Shown piece after piece: positions 8,812 through 17,072 of a DNA stretch of 64,000 bases. A program made the translations under genes and the position numbers. Each line of letters starts with the position of its first letter. The first letter of the stretch is position 1. Origin of the DNA: Pseudooceanicola batsensis HTCC2597 (GTDB lineage: Bacteria; Pseudomonadota; Alphaproteobacteria; Rhodobacterales; Rhodobacteraceae); the NCBI RefSeq assembly GCF_000152725.1, contig NZ_CH724131.1, forward strand, positions 2,077,739 through 2,141,738. The letters are read 5' to 3'. The notes under the pieces were generated by a model. The model ran no database searches. It saw nothing but the letters and a program-made list of their open reading frames with translations, and was not told the DNA's origin.

Positions 8812-8840
8812 GAATATCGCGGCGGCGCCTGTGGCGTCAA
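8812..8840 (-). promoter_or_regulatory. rnpB promoter
   Basis: On the minus strand, TTGACG (8835-8840) is followed after exactly 17 bp by ATATTC (8812-8817), about 11 bp upstream of the RNase P RNA 5' end. This is a good match to a housekeeping sigma promoter in the expected place. Confidence 0.7.
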
Positions 8841-9099
8841 GCACGGCCGGCGAATGCACCCCGGGCGCCAGGCCGAGAACGCCGATCGCGGAGCCCCCGA
8901 TCAGCCATCCGGTTCGACCGCGGGGGCCGGATCGGCGGACTTACCGGGGCCGGCCGCAGGGAGACCGGCCAGCCATACGTGCAGAGCCGCTGCCGGGGGC
9001 GTGGGCCCGCTGCCCGGGCGCCGCCCGAGGTCCGCCGGAAATCGCCGATAGACGTCCCTCCGCGCTTCCTCCATTATCGCCGCGCAACGGGAGAGACAG
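8841..9099. other. Intergenic region between rnpB and usp
   Basis: About 260 bp of GC-rich sequence between the rnpB promoter and the universal stress gene. I see no coding pattern, convincing terminator or recognisable RNA. A promoter for usp should lie here but no clear match to -35/-10 consensus was found by eye. Confidence 0.5.
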
Positions 9100-9555
9100 A
9101 TGCGCAAGTTCCTCGTCATCCTCGACGACAGCCGCGAATGCCTGAACGCCATGCGCTTTGCCGCCATGCGCGCCGCCAAGACCGGCGGCGGGGTTGCCGT
9201 GCTTTCGATCATCCCTCCCGAGGAATTCCAGCACTGGATCGGCGTCGGGGACATCATGCGCGAAGAGGCGCGGGAACGCATCGTCGTGCATTACGAGGTG
9301 TTTGCCAAATGGATGCGGGACCGGCAGGGCGTCGACCCCGAACTGATCATCCGCGAGGGCGAGCCCGTCCCCGAGATCCTCGCCCAGATCAGGGAGGATG
9401 ACGAAATCGGGGTGCTCGTCCTGGGCGCCGGCACCGAGAAATCCGGCCCCGGCCCCCTGGTCAGCCAACTCGCCAAGGCCTCCGGGTCCCTTCCGGTGCC
9501 GATCACCATCGTCCCCGGCGACCTGTCCAAGGAAAAGCTCGAGGCGATCACGTGA
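9100..9555 (+). CDS. Universal stress protein (UspA family)
   Basis: This 151-residue protein has the single-domain UspA fold: an N-terminal strand with KFLVILDDS, a C-terminal glycine-rich segment GVLVLGAGT (about residues 103-111) and a final strand VPITIVPG. The classic ATP-binding G-2x-G-9x-G(S/T) motif is only partly present. Its stop codon overlaps the GTG start of the VOC gene, so the two are probably co-translated. Usp proteins act in the cytosol under stress; the specific role here is unknown. Confidence 0.88.
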   Translation: MRKFLVILDDSRECLNAMRFAAMRAAKTGGGVAVLSIIPPEEFQHWIGVGDIMREEARERIVVHYEVFAKWMRDRQGVDPELIIREGEPVPEILAQIREDDEIGVLVLGAGTEKSGPGPLVSQLAKASGSLPVPITIVPGDLSKEKLEAIT

Positions 9556-9944
9556 CCACCCGCCTCCATGCGGTCACGATCGTCGTGCCCGGTTACGAGG
9601 AAGGCCTGGATTTCTACGTCGGCCGGATGGGCTTTGATCTGATTGACGATACCGACCTCGGCGGCGGCAAGAGGTGGGTGCTGGTCCGGCCGCCCGGAGG
9701 CGGAACCTGCATGCTCATCGCCCGCGCCGCGGACGCCAGGCAATCCGGGGCCGTCGGCAACCAGACCGGGGGCCGCGTCGGGTTCTTCCTCGCCACCAGT
9801 GACTTTTCCGCGGACCACGCCCGGCTGACCGACGCCGGCGTCGCGTTCGAAGAGGCCCCGCGCAGCGAACCCTATGGCCGCGTGGCGGTGTTTCGCGACC
9901 CGTTCGGCAACAGGTGGGATCTGCTGGAAGACCGCGCGGAATGA
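9552..9944 (+). CDS. VOC-superfamily (glyoxalase/bleomycin-resistance-like) protein
   Basis: This 130-residue protein has the paired beta-alpha-beta-beta-beta units of vicinal-oxygen-chelate proteins. These are LHAVTIVVPGYEEGLDFYVGRMG-type at residues 4-27 and GRVGFFLATSDF...VFRDPFGNRWDLLE at about 73-127. His6 and Glu127 are plausible metal ligands. It uses a GTG start in a GTGA overlap with the upstream usp stop and ends in an ATGA overlap with the next gene. The substrate is unknown. Confidence 0.85.
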   Translation: MTTRLHAVTIVVPGYEEGLDFYVGRMGFDLIDDTDLGGGKRWVLVRPPGGGTCMLIARAADARQSGAVGNQTGGRVGFFLATSDFSADHARLTDAGVAFEEAPRSEPYGRVAVFRDPFGNRWDLLEDRAE

Positions 9945-10462
9945 TCCCCGTCCTCTACATCCATGGCGCCGGTGCGGCCCCCGAAGATCCGCCCCTCGCG
10001 GACCTGCGGCGACGGCTGGGGGCGCAGTATCACGTCTTGGCGCCCGAGCTCGGCCCGCCGGACCCGGCGACCTGGACCGCGCGGCTGAAACCCCGCCTGG
10101 GCGGCATCGACCGGTGCACCATCCTCATCGGTCACTCGCTCGGCGCATCGCACCTTCTGCGCTGCCTCGCGGAACTCGGTCCCGCCGCCGTGCCGCGCGC
10201 CCTTGTAGGGCTTGCCGCACCGTTCTGGGGCGCACCGGAGTGGTCCGTAGAGGGGTTCGAACTGCCCCGCTACGCGCCCGACGCGCTTGCGCATCTGCCG
10301 ATACGGCTGTTCCACGCGTGCGATGACCAGACGGTTCCCGTCGGGCATCTGGGAATGTGGCAAGAGGCCTTGCCCGCCGCCCGGACCTATAGGCTCGACG
10401 GCGGCGGGCACACGTTCCGGGACAACCTGGCCCCGGTCGTCATGGCCATCGCGGAACTGTGA
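9941..10462 (+). CDS. Small alpha/beta hydrolase (RBBP9/YdeN-like)
   Basis: This 173-residue hydrolase has the nucleophile elbow GHSLG (about residues 67-71), a late acid in HACDDQTVP and a catalytic-type histidine in GGGHTF. The minimal size, short N-terminal strand VLYIHGAG and missing lid fit the RBBP9/YdeN serine hydrolases. The ATG at 9941 overlaps the VOC stop (ATGA), so it is translated as part of the usp-VOC-hydrolase operon. The substrate is unknown. Confidence 0.8.
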   Translation: MIPVLYIHGAGAAPEDPPLADLRRRLGAQYHVLAPELGPPDPATWTARLKPRLGGIDRCTILIGHSLGASHLLRCLAELGPAAVPRALVGLAAPFWGAPEWSVEGFELPRYAPDALAHLPIRLFHACDDQTVPVGHLGMWQEALPAARTYRLDGGGHTFRDNLAPVVMAIAEL

Positions 10463-10470
10463 CACCCGGA

Positions 10471-10487
10471 ATTAGAACGGTTCTAAA
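10471..10487 (+). promoter_or_regulatory. Candidate Irr (ICE) box upstream of nfuA
   Basis: The sequence ATTAGAACGGTTCTAAA contains a perfect inverted repeat TTAGAA-N3-TTCTAA. This matches the iron-control element (TTTAGAA-N3-TTCTAAA) bound by the haem-responsive regulator Irr in alphaproteobacteria. It lies just upstream of the -35 of the nfuA promoter, 61 bp before the start codon. The motif is seen directly; Irr control is inferred. Confidence 0.65.
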
Positions 10488-10489
10488 TC

Positions 10490-10518
10490 TTGACTTCCCG
10501 GACCGCGAAGCGCATATC
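10490..10518 (+). promoter_or_regulatory. nfuA promoter
   Basis: TTGACT (10490-10495) is followed after 17 bp by CATATC (10513-10518), 30 bp upstream of the nfuA start. The -35 lies immediately after the candidate ICE box. Confidence 0.55.
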
Positions 10519-10547
10519 GGGAGCGTCCGAGCAAAGGGGAACCGAAG

Positions 10548-11111
10548 ATGTTCATTCAGACCGAATCCACGCCGAACCCGGCCACGCTGAAGTTCCTGCC
10601 CGGCCAGACCGTGCTCGAGGCTGGCACCGCGGACTTCCCCTCGGCCGAGACCTCCGGCAAATCCCCCCTCGCCGCGCGCCTCTTCGCCGTGGAAGGCGTG
10701 ACCGGTGTCTTCTTCGGCACCGATTTCGTGACGGTCACCAAGGCCGACGAAACGCAGTGGGATCACATCAAGCCGGCCCTGCTCGGCGCGATCATGGAAC
10801 ATTACCAGTCGGGCCAGCCCGTGATGGCGACCGGTGACCAGCCCACCTCGGGCCATGCGGATCACGAGGGCGAGGATCAGGAGATCGTCGTCCAGATCAA
10901 GGAACTGCTCGACACGCGGGTGCGCCCCGCCGTGGCACAGGATGGTGGTGACATCACGTTCCACGGCTTCGACCGCGGCGTCGTCTATCTCTACATGCAG
11001 GGGGCCTGCGCGGGCTGTCCTTCTTCCACGCTGACGCTGAAGATGGGGATCGAGAACCTGCTCAGGCATTACATCCCCGAAGTGACCGAGGTGCGCCCGG
11101 TCGCCGTCTGA
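10548..11111 (+). CDS. nfuA: Nfu-type iron-sulfur cluster carrier protein
   Basis: This 187-residue protein has an Nfu N-terminal domain (about residues 1-88, starting MFIQTESTPNPATLKFLPG). It also has a C-terminal NifU-like domain (about 112-183) with the CxxC cluster ligands in GACAGCPSS. Proteins of this form carry 4Fe-4S clusters to apo-enzymes in the cytosol. The candidate ICE box upstream suggests iron-dependent control. It is followed at short distance by tsaB and rimI on the same strand. Confidence 0.95.
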   Translation: MFIQTESTPNPATLKFLPGQTVLEAGTADFPSAETSGKSPLAARLFAVEGVTGVFFGTDFVTVTKADETQWDHIKPALLGAIMEHYQSGQPVMATGDQPTSGHADHEGEDQEIVVQIKELLDTRVRPAVAQDGGDITFHGFDRGVVYLYMQGACAGCPSSTLTLKMGIENLLRHYIPEVTEVRPVAV

Positions 11112-11129
11112 GCGGCGGCGCGTTTCTGC

Positions 11130-11708
11130 ATGCCCCTCGACCGGCTCGTCATGGCTTTCGACACCTCGGCCGCGCATTGCGCGGCCGCTTTGCTGTCGGG
11201 CGACCGGATCGTCGCCGCGCAGGCGGAGCCGATGAAAAAGGGGCAGGCCGAGCGCCTCTTCCCGATCCTGGAAGACCTCCTGAGGACCGCCGGCCATGGC
11301 TGGCGGGATATCGCCCGCATCGGCGTCGGGACCGGCCCCGGCAATTTCACCGGCATCCGCATCGCCGTCAGCGCGGCCCGGGGCCTCGCCCTGTCGCTGA
11401 AATGCCCGGTGGTGGGGGTCTCGACCTTCGCCGCGATCCATGCCGGGCAGCCGGGCCGCGTCGCGGCCGTGCCGGCACCCCGCGAGATGGCCTATACGCT
11501 CGCTCCGGGCGCCTCCGAGCCCGATCTCGTTCCGATGGCCACGGTGCCGGACCCGGCCCTGCCGCCGGAGCTCGACACATGGGTCGCCGCCATCGCCCGC
11601 ATCGCCGCCGCGACCGATCCGGCGACCGCACCGCCCCCGGCCCCGATCTACCTGCGGCCCGCCGACGCCGCCCCGCCCCGCGACGCCCCGCCCGAGATCG
11701 TGCCGTGA
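11130..11708 (+). CDS. tsaB: tRNA threonylcarbamoyladenosine biosynthesis protein TsaB
   Basis: This 192-residue ASKHA-fold protein has the TsaB features LVMAFDTSAAHCAAAL near the N-terminus and GVGTGPGNFTGIRIAVS at about residues 70-86. TsaB is the non-catalytic partner of TsaD and TsaE in making t6A37 in ANN-decoding tRNAs. It is shorter than E. coli TsaB (231 residues) and has a Pro/Ala-rich tail, as in other alphaproteobacteria. Its stop overlaps the rimI GTG start. Confidence 0.92.
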   Translation: MPLDRLVMAFDTSAAHCAAALLSGDRIVAAQAEPMKKGQAERLFPILEDLLRTAGHGWRDIARIGVGTGPGNFTGIRIAVSAARGLALSLKCPVVGVSTFAAIHAGQPGRVAAVPAPREMAYTLAPGASEPDLVPMATVPDPALPPELDTWVAAIARIAAATDPATAPPPAPIYLRPADAAPPRDAPPEIVP

Positions 11709-12118
11709 CGCCCGAGGCCCTCGCCGCGCTGCATCGCCGCTGCTTTGACACGCCGCGCCCCTGGACCTCGGCCGAGTTTGCTGCGCTGCTCGCCACGGAC
11801 ACCGTATTTCTGACAGGCGATCTCCACGCCTTCGCCCTGGGCCGCGTGGTCGCCGGCGAGGCCGAGCTGCTGACGCTCGCCACCGATCCGGACCGTCGCC
11901 GCGCCGGTCTCGGCCGCCGCTGCCTGCAGGCCTTCGAGGCTGCCGCCCGGGCCCGTGACGCGCAGGAGGCCTTCCTCGAGGTCGCCGCGGACAACGGTCC
12001 GGCCATCGCCCTCTACAGATCGGCCGGCTGGCGGACCACGGGGAGGCGCAGGGACTATTACCGCAGCCCCGACGGGCAGCGGATCGACGCCGGAATCATG
12101 GGCAAATCTCTCGCGTAA
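11705..12118 (+). CDS. rimI: RimI-type ribosomal-protein-alanine N-acetyltransferase
   Basis: This 137-residue GNAT protein has the acetyl-CoA motif DRRRAGLGRRCL at about residues 61-72 and a late NGPAIALYRSAGW segment. RimI acetylates the N-terminal alanine of S18. Position directly after tsaB, with a GTGA overlap, is the widespread tsaB-rimI arrangement and decides both name and start; no in-frame ATG gives a full domain. The GTG is preceded by the tsaB coding end, implying coupled translation. Confidence 0.85.
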   Translation: MTPEALAALHRRCFDTPRPWTSAEFAALLATDTVFLTGDLHAFALGRVVAGEAELLTLATDPDRRRAGLGRRCLQAFEAAARARDAQEAFLEVAADNGPAIALYRSAGWRTTGRRRDYYRSPDGQRIDAGIMGKSLA

Positions 12119-12166
12119 AGCGTTGCAAAGTTCAGTGTTTGCGTAGCGTTAAAGCCGGATTCGCAC

Positions 12167-12195
12167 TTGACCCCCGACCGGCCCGCGGCGTTAAT
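12167..12195 (+). promoter_or_regulatory. Promoter of the BMP ABC-transporter operon
   Basis: TTGACC (12167-12172), a 17-bp spacer and GTTAAT (12190-12195) lie about 70 bp upstream of the binding-protein gene. The 146-bp gap holds no gene. Confidence 0.55.
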
Positions 12196-12264
12196 CCCAC
12201 ATGATCAACACCGATCTGTCTGCGGGACGGGATCAACCGGCCCCCTGCCAACTGGGAGAAGACA

Positions 12265-13269
12265 ATGACCCTCATGACGAAATTCCTTGGCGCAGCCGCC
12301 GCTGCCGCGCTCAGCGCGGGCGCGGCTCTCGCCGATCCGGCCCTGATCTACGACCTGGGCGGCAAGTTCGACAAATCCTTCAACGAGGCCGCCTATGGCG
12401 GAGCGGAACGCTGGGCCGAAGAGACCGGCGGCTCGTACAAGGACATCGAGATGCAGTCCGAAGCGCAGCGCGAACAGGCGCTCCGCCGTTTCGCCGAGGC
12501 GGGCTTCAACCCGGTGGTGACCACCGGCTTCTCGTTCTCGACCCCGATCGCCGCCGTGGCCGGCGACTATCCGGACACCAAGTTCGTCACCATCGACGGC
12601 TATGTCGATCCGGAAGAGCACCCGAACGTCAAGTCGATCCTGTTCTCCGAACACGAGGGCTCGTACCTCGTGGGCATGATGGCCGCCATGGCCTCTGACT
12701 CGGGCACCGTCGGCTTCGTCGGCGGCATGGACATCCCGCTGATCCGCAAGTTCGCCTGCGGCTATGCCCAGGGCGTGAAGGCCGTGAACCCCGACGCCGA
12801 GGTGATCGCGAACATGACCGGCACGACCCCGGCGGCCTGGAACGACCCGGTCAAGGGTTCGGAGCTTGCCAAGGCGCAGATCGGCCAGGGCGCCGACGTG
12901 ATCTATGCGGCAGCCGGCGGCACCGGCCTCGGCGTCCTGCAGACCGCCGCGGACGAAGGCATCCTTTCCATCGGTGTCGACAGCAACCAGAACCACCTGC
13001 ACCCGGGCAAGGTCCTGACCTCTATGCTCAAGCGCGTCGACAACGCGGTCTATGAATCGATGACGGCCGGTGCCGACCTCGAGGCCGGTGTCGAAGTGCT
13101 CGGCCTGGCCGAGGACGGCGTCGGCGTGGCGATGGACGAACACAACGCCGATCTCGTCACCGACGAGATGACGACGGCGGTCGAGGACGCCAAGGCCCAG
13201 ATCGCGGCCGGCGAAATCTCGGTTCACGACTATTCGTCCGACGACAGCTGCCCGGCACTGACCTTCTGA
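12265..13269 (+). CDS. BMP-family ABC transporter substrate-binding protein
   Basis: This 334-residue protein is a BMP (basic membrane protein)-family periplasmic receptor. A signal peptide covers about residues 1-23 (cleavage after AALA) without a lipobox cysteine, so it is a soluble periplasmic protein. The family's YDLGGKFDKSFNE region follows directly. BMP receptors with this transporter type bind nucleosides or related compounds (PnrA, BmpA). It is first in an operon with an ATPase and two permeases. A second ATG 9 bp downstream is an alternative start. Confidence 0.93.
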   Translation: MTLMTKFLGAAAAAALSAGAALADPALIYDLGGKFDKSFNEAAYGGAERWAEETGGSYKDIEMQSEAQREQALRRFAEAGFNPVVTTGFSFSTPIAAVAGDYPDTKFVTIDGYVDPEEHPNVKSILFSEHEGSYLVGMMAAMASDSGTVGFVGGMDIPLIRKFACGYAQGVKAVNPDAEVIANMTGTTPAAWNDPVKGSELAKAQIGQGADVIYAAAGGTGLGVLQTAADEGILSIGVDSNQNHLHPGKVLTSMLKRVDNAVYESMTAGADLEAGVEVLGLAEDGVGVAMDEHNADLVTDEMTTAVEDAKAQIAAGEISVHDYSSDDSCPALTF

Positions 13270-13275
13270 GTGTGA

Positions 13276-13332
13276 CCGGGCGGCCCGGCGCCGCCCGGCG
13301 TATCAATCGGGGCAACGTGGCGCGTTGCCCCG
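13276..13332 (+). other. Tandem hairpins between receptor and ATPase genes
   Basis: Two stem-loops lie in the 91-bp gap after the receptor gene: CCGGGCGG/CCGCCCGG (13276-13298) and CGGGGCAACG/CGTTGCCCCG (13308-13332). Neither has a U-run. Such intercistronic hairpins commonly protect the upstream message and lower expression of the downstream genes in ABC importer operons; that role is inferred. Confidence 0.6.
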
Positions 13333-13360
13333 ACCTGTTCCGCAGGAGCCCCATACGCCC

Positions 13361-14965
13361 ATGACCGACACAGCCCCTGCGATCGAACTCAAAGGCATCT
13401 CCAAGGCCTTCGGTCCCGTTCAGGCCAACAAGGACATTTCCATCCGCGTCATGCCGGGCACGATCCACGGCATCATCGGCGAAAACGGCGCGGGCAAATC
13501 GACCCTGATGTCGATCCTCTACGGCTTCTACAAGGCCGACAAGGGCGAGGTCTTCATCAACGGGACCAGGACCGAGATTCCCGACAGCCAGGCCGCGATC
13601 AGCGCCGGCATCGGCATGGTCTTCCAGCATTTCAAGCTGGTCGAGAACTTCACCGTGGTCGAGAACGTGATCCTCGGCGCCGAGGACGGCTTTCAGCTGC
13701 GGCCATCGATCGCCAAGGCGCGCAAGTCGCTCAAGCAGCTGGCCGAGGAATACGAGCTCAACGTCGATCCCGACGCCAAGATCGAGAACCTCTCGGTCGG
13801 CCACCAGCAGCGGGTCGAGATCCTCAAGGCGCTCTATCGGCAGGCCGACATCCTGATCCTGGACGAACCGACCGGCGTGCTGACCCCCGCCGAGGCCGAT
13901 CACCTGTTCCGCATCCTCGACAACCTGCGGAACGAGGGCAAGACGATCATCCTGATCACGCACAAGCTGCGCGAGATCATGGAATACACCGATACCGTCA
14001 GCGTGATGCGGCGTGGCGAGATGACGGCGACGGTCCGGACCGCCGAGACAAGCACCGAGGAACTGGCCGAGCTGATGGTCGGCCGCAAGGTCCTGCTCCG
14101 CGTCGACAAGAAGCCCGCGCAGCCGAAACAGGTCGTCCTGTCGGTCAAGGACCTGCGCGTCACCGACAGCGCCGGCGTCGAGCGCATCAAGGGCGTCAGT
14201 TTCGACATCCGCGCCGGCGAGATCTACGGCATCGCCGGGGTCGCCGGAAACGGCCAGTCGGAACTGATGGAGGTGCTCGGCGGAATGCAGGCCGGCACGG
14301 GCACGATCACCATGAACGGCGAAGAGATCGACCTCACGGGCCGGTACTCCGACGGCCAGTCCCGCCGGGCGCGCAGCATCGGCCACGTGCCGGAAGATCG
14401 CCAGGACGAAGGGCTGATCCTCGACTTCACGGCCTGGGAGAACATGGTCTTCGGCTACCACCGCGACCCGGACTGGGCCGCCGGCCCCCTGATGAACAAC
14501 GCCGGGATCGTGCAGGAGGCCGAGGGCAAGATGCAGCGGTTCGACGTTCGGCCGCCCAACCCGCATCTGACCGCCAAGAACTTTTCCGGGGGCAACCAGC
14601 AGAAGATCGTTCTGGCGCGCGAGATCGAGCGCAACCCCGACCTGCTGCTCGTCGGTCAGCCGACCCGAGGCGTGGACATCGGCGCCATCGAATTCATCCA
14701 CCAGGAGATCATCCGCCTGCGCGACGAGGGCAAGGCGATCCTCCTCGTCTCGGTCGAACTGGACGAGATCATGTCCCTCTCGGACCGGATCGCTGTCATG
14801 TTCGACGGCAGGCTGATGGGCGAACGCGACCCGGCCGAGGCCAACGAACGGGAACTCGGCCTGTTGATGGCGGGCATCTCGGAAGAGCCGGACAAGCCGG
14901 CCTGGAAGGCGGTCGACGAGAATCTCGACGCCATCGAACACGGAGAGGCGCCGAAGCATGGATAA
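13361..14965 (+). CDS. Nucleoside/sugar-type ABC transporter ATPase (two NBDs)
   Basis: This 534-residue protein has two nucleotide-binding domains. The first has Walker A GENGAGKST, signature LSVGHQQR and Walker B ILILDEPTGVL. The second has a degenerate Walker A (GVAGNGQSEL), signature FSGGNQQK and a Walker B with Gln in place of Glu (LLVGQPTRG). This asymmetry is usual for the RbsA/YufO type. I chose the ATG at 13361 with CAGGAG upstream. It overlaps the first permease by 8 bp and energises import with the BMP receptor. Confidence 0.93.
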   Translation: MTDTAPAIELKGISKAFGPVQANKDISIRVMPGTIHGIIGENGAGKSTLMSILYGFYKADKGEVFINGTRTEIPDSQAAISAGIGMVFQHFKLVENFTVVENVILGAEDGFQLRPSIAKARKSLKQLAEEYELNVDPDAKIENLSVGHQQRVEILKALYRQADILILDEPTGVLTPAEADHLFRILDNLRNEGKTIILITHKLREIMEYTDTVSVMRRGEMTATVRTAETSTEELAELMVGRKVLLRVDKKPAQPKQVVLSVKDLRVTDSAGVERIKGVSFDIRAGEIYGIAGVAGNGQSELMEVLGGMQAGTGTITMNGEEIDLTGRYSDGQSRRARSIGHVPEDRQDEGLILDFTAWENMVFGYHRDPDWAAGPLMNNAGIVQEAEGKMQRFDVRPPNPHLTAKNFSGGNQQKIVLAREIERNPDLLLVGQPTRGVDIGAIEFIHQEIIRLRDEGKAILLVSVELDEIMSLSDRIAVMFDGRLMGERDPAEANERELGLLMAGISEEPDKPAWKAVDENLDAIEHGEAPKHG

Positions 14966-16052
14966 GATGCCGGCCTGGGCCGACGTGGTCCTCATCCCGC
15001 TGATCTCGCTGCTGCTGGCCGCGATCCTTTCGGCCGTGGTCATCCTGGCCATCGGCGAGAGCCCGGTCGAAGCCTTCAACCTCATGGTCGACGGCGCGCT
15101 GATGCGCTCTTCGGGGTGGGGATACACGCTGTACTACGCGACCAACTTCATCTTTACCGGCCTCGCCGTGGCGGTCGCCTTCCACGCCCGCATGTTCAAC
15201 ATCGGCGGCGAGGGTCAGGCCATGCTGGGCGGACTGGGCGTGGCGCTCGCCTGCCTCTATGTTCCCTGGCCGCACTGGACGCTGGCCATGCTCGGCTCGA
15301 CCCTGGGGGCGGCCGCCTTCGGCGCGGCCTGGGCGCTGATCCCGGCCTATCTCCAGGCCCGGCGCGGCAGCCACATCGTGATCACCACGATCATGTTCAA
15401 CTTCATCGCCGCCGCCCTGCTCAACTACCTCCTGATCGGCGTGCTCAAGCCCACGGGGTCGATGGAGCCGGCCTCGGCCAAGTTCGACCCCTCCTTCGCC
15501 CTGCCGACCTTCCAGCAGATGTTCTCATCCGCCGACGCGCCGCTCTTCCGCGGCGCCCCGGCCAATGTCAGCTTCTTCCTTGCCCTCGCGGCCTGTCTCT
15601 TCGTCTGGCTGCTGATCTGGCGGTCGCGGCTCGGCTATGAGATCAGGGCCTATGGCTGGTCCCAGACCGGTGCGAAATACGCCGGGATCTCGGGCACCCG
15701 GATCATCATCATCTCGATGCTGATTTCCGGTGGGCTGGCGGGGCTGATGGCCGTCAACACGACGCAGGGCGAGGCCGAGCGGCTGATCCTGAACTCGACC
15801 GAGGGCGCAGGGTTCATCGGGATCGCGGTGGCGCTCATGGGCCGCAACCATCCCTTCGGCGTCCTGCTTGCGGCGATCCTCTTCGGCTTCCTCTATCAGG
15901 GCGGCGCGGAACTGGCGCTCTGGACGAATATCCCGCGCGAGCTGATCGTGGTCATCCAGGCGCTCGTGATCCTGTTTACCGGGGCGCTCGACAACATGGT
16001 GCGGATGCCGCTGGAACGCATCTTCCTCGCCCTGCGCCGGAAGGAGAGCTGA
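14958..16052 (+). CDS. ABC transporter permease (BMP/nucleoside type, YufP-like)
   Basis: This 364-residue inner-membrane protein has about nine or ten hydrophobic segments and the family-typical FHARMFNIGGEGQ loop (about residues 75-87). A late GEAERLILNSTEGAGFIGIAVAL stretch follows. It forms the translocation pore together with the second permease. The start overlaps the ATPase stop by 8 bp; only 3 bp separate it from the next gene. Confidence 0.92.
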   Translation: MDKMPAWADVVLIPLISLLLAAILSAVVILAIGESPVEAFNLMVDGALMRSSGWGYTLYYATNFIFTGLAVAVAFHARMFNIGGEGQAMLGGLGVALACLYVPWPHWTLAMLGSTLGAAAFGAAWALIPAYLQARRGSHIVITTIMFNFIAAALLNYLLIGVLKPTGSMEPASAKFDPSFALPTFQQMFSSADAPLFRGAPANVSFFLALAACLFVWLLIWRSRLGYEIRAYGWSQTGAKYAGISGTRIIIISMLISGGLAGLMAVNTTQGEAERLILNSTEGAGFIGIAVALMGRNHPFGVLLAAILFGFLYQGGAELALWTNIPRELIVVIQALVILFTGALDNMVRMPLERIFLALRRKES

Positions 16053-16055
16053 GCC

Positions 16056-17024
16056 ATGGACTTCCCGACGATCCTGCAGGTCCTCGACTCCACCATCCGC
16101 CTGGCGACGCCGCTGCTGCTGGCCTGCCTCGCGGGGCTCTTCTCGGAGCGGGCTGGCATCTTCGACATCGGCCTGGAAGGCAAGATGCTGATCGCGGCCT
16201 TCTTCTCGGCCGCCATCGCCTACACCACCGGATCGGTCTGGATGGGGCTGCTGGCCGGGGTCGCCTCGTCCATGGTGCTCTCGGCGCTGCATGGCGTGGC
16301 CTCGATCACCTTCCGGGGCAACCAGCTGATTTCGGGCGTCGCGATAAACTTTCTCGCGGCGGGCATGACGGTCTTGATCGCGCAGGACTGGTTCAGCCAG
16401 GGAGGGCGAACCCCGTCGCTTTCGGGCGGGGCGCGGTTCAACGCGATCACCCTGCCCTTCGCCGAGGCGCTGCAGGGGGTCCCGATCCTTGGTCCGATCT
16501 ATCACGACCTGATTTCGGGTCACACGATCCTGGTCTACGTCGCCTTCCTGATGGTGCCGCTGACCTGGTGGATCCTGTTCCGGACCCGCTTCGGCCTCCG
16601 TCTGCGTGCGGTCGGCGAAAACCCGGCCGCGGTGGATACGGCCGGCGTCTCGGTCGTCGGGCTGCGCTATGCCGCGGTCGCCATCTGCGGCGTGCTCACC
16701 GGTGTCGCGGGCGCCTATCTCGCCACCGGGCTGCAGGCGGGCTTCGTCAAGGACATGGCCGCCGGGCGCGGCTATATCGCCCTGGCCGCGCTGATCTTCG
16801 CCAAGTGGCGCCCCTGGTACGCGCTGATGTCGACGATGCTCTTCGGGTTTCTGCAGGCGGTCGCCCTGCGGCCCGACCTGATCCAGAACACGATCGGCAT
16901 CAGGGTCCAGGTCCAGCTGCTGGACGCGCTGCCCTATATCCTGACCGTCATCATCCTGGCCGGTTTCGTCGGTCGCGCCATCCCCCCGCGGGCGGGCGGC
17001 GCGCCCTATGTAAAGGAACGCTGA
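16056..17024 (+). CDS. ABC transporter permease (BMP/nucleoside type, YufQ-like)
   Basis: This 322-residue inner-membrane protein has about eight to ten hydrophobic segments and the matching FSERAGIFDIGLEGKML loop (about residues 29-45). The TRFGLRLRAVGENPAAVDTAG stretch (about 176-196) is the cytoplasmic coupling region. It completes the four-gene importer begun by the BMP receptor. By family the substrate is a nucleoside, purine or similar compound; no local catabolic gene narrows this further. Confidence 0.92.
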   Translation: MDFPTILQVLDSTIRLATPLLLACLAGLFSERAGIFDIGLEGKMLIAAFFSAAIAYTTGSVWMGLLAGVASSMVLSALHGVASITFRGNQLISGVAINFLAAGMTVLIAQDWFSQGGRTPSLSGGARFNAITLPFAEALQGVPILGPIYHDLISGHTILVYVAFLMVPLTWWILFRTRFGLRLRAVGENPAAVDTAGVSVVGLRYAAVAICGVLTGVAGAYLATGLQAGFVKDMAAGRGYIALAALIFAKWRPWYALMSTMLFGFLQAVALRPDLIQNTIGIRVQVQLLDALPYILTVIILAGFVGRAIPPRAGGAPYVKER

Positions 17025-17072
17025 CCCGGCAACACGCTTGCGGCACTGCGGCAACCGGGCGTAGGTAGGGAT

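Noticed and set aside
13157..15127. Very long open frame on the minus strand opposite the BMP receptor and ATPase genes
   Set aside because: It is an antisense shadow caused by GC-rich third codon positions. It is rich in His, Arg, Asp and Val without any family motif, and real genes with clear motifs and overlaps lie on the plus strand.
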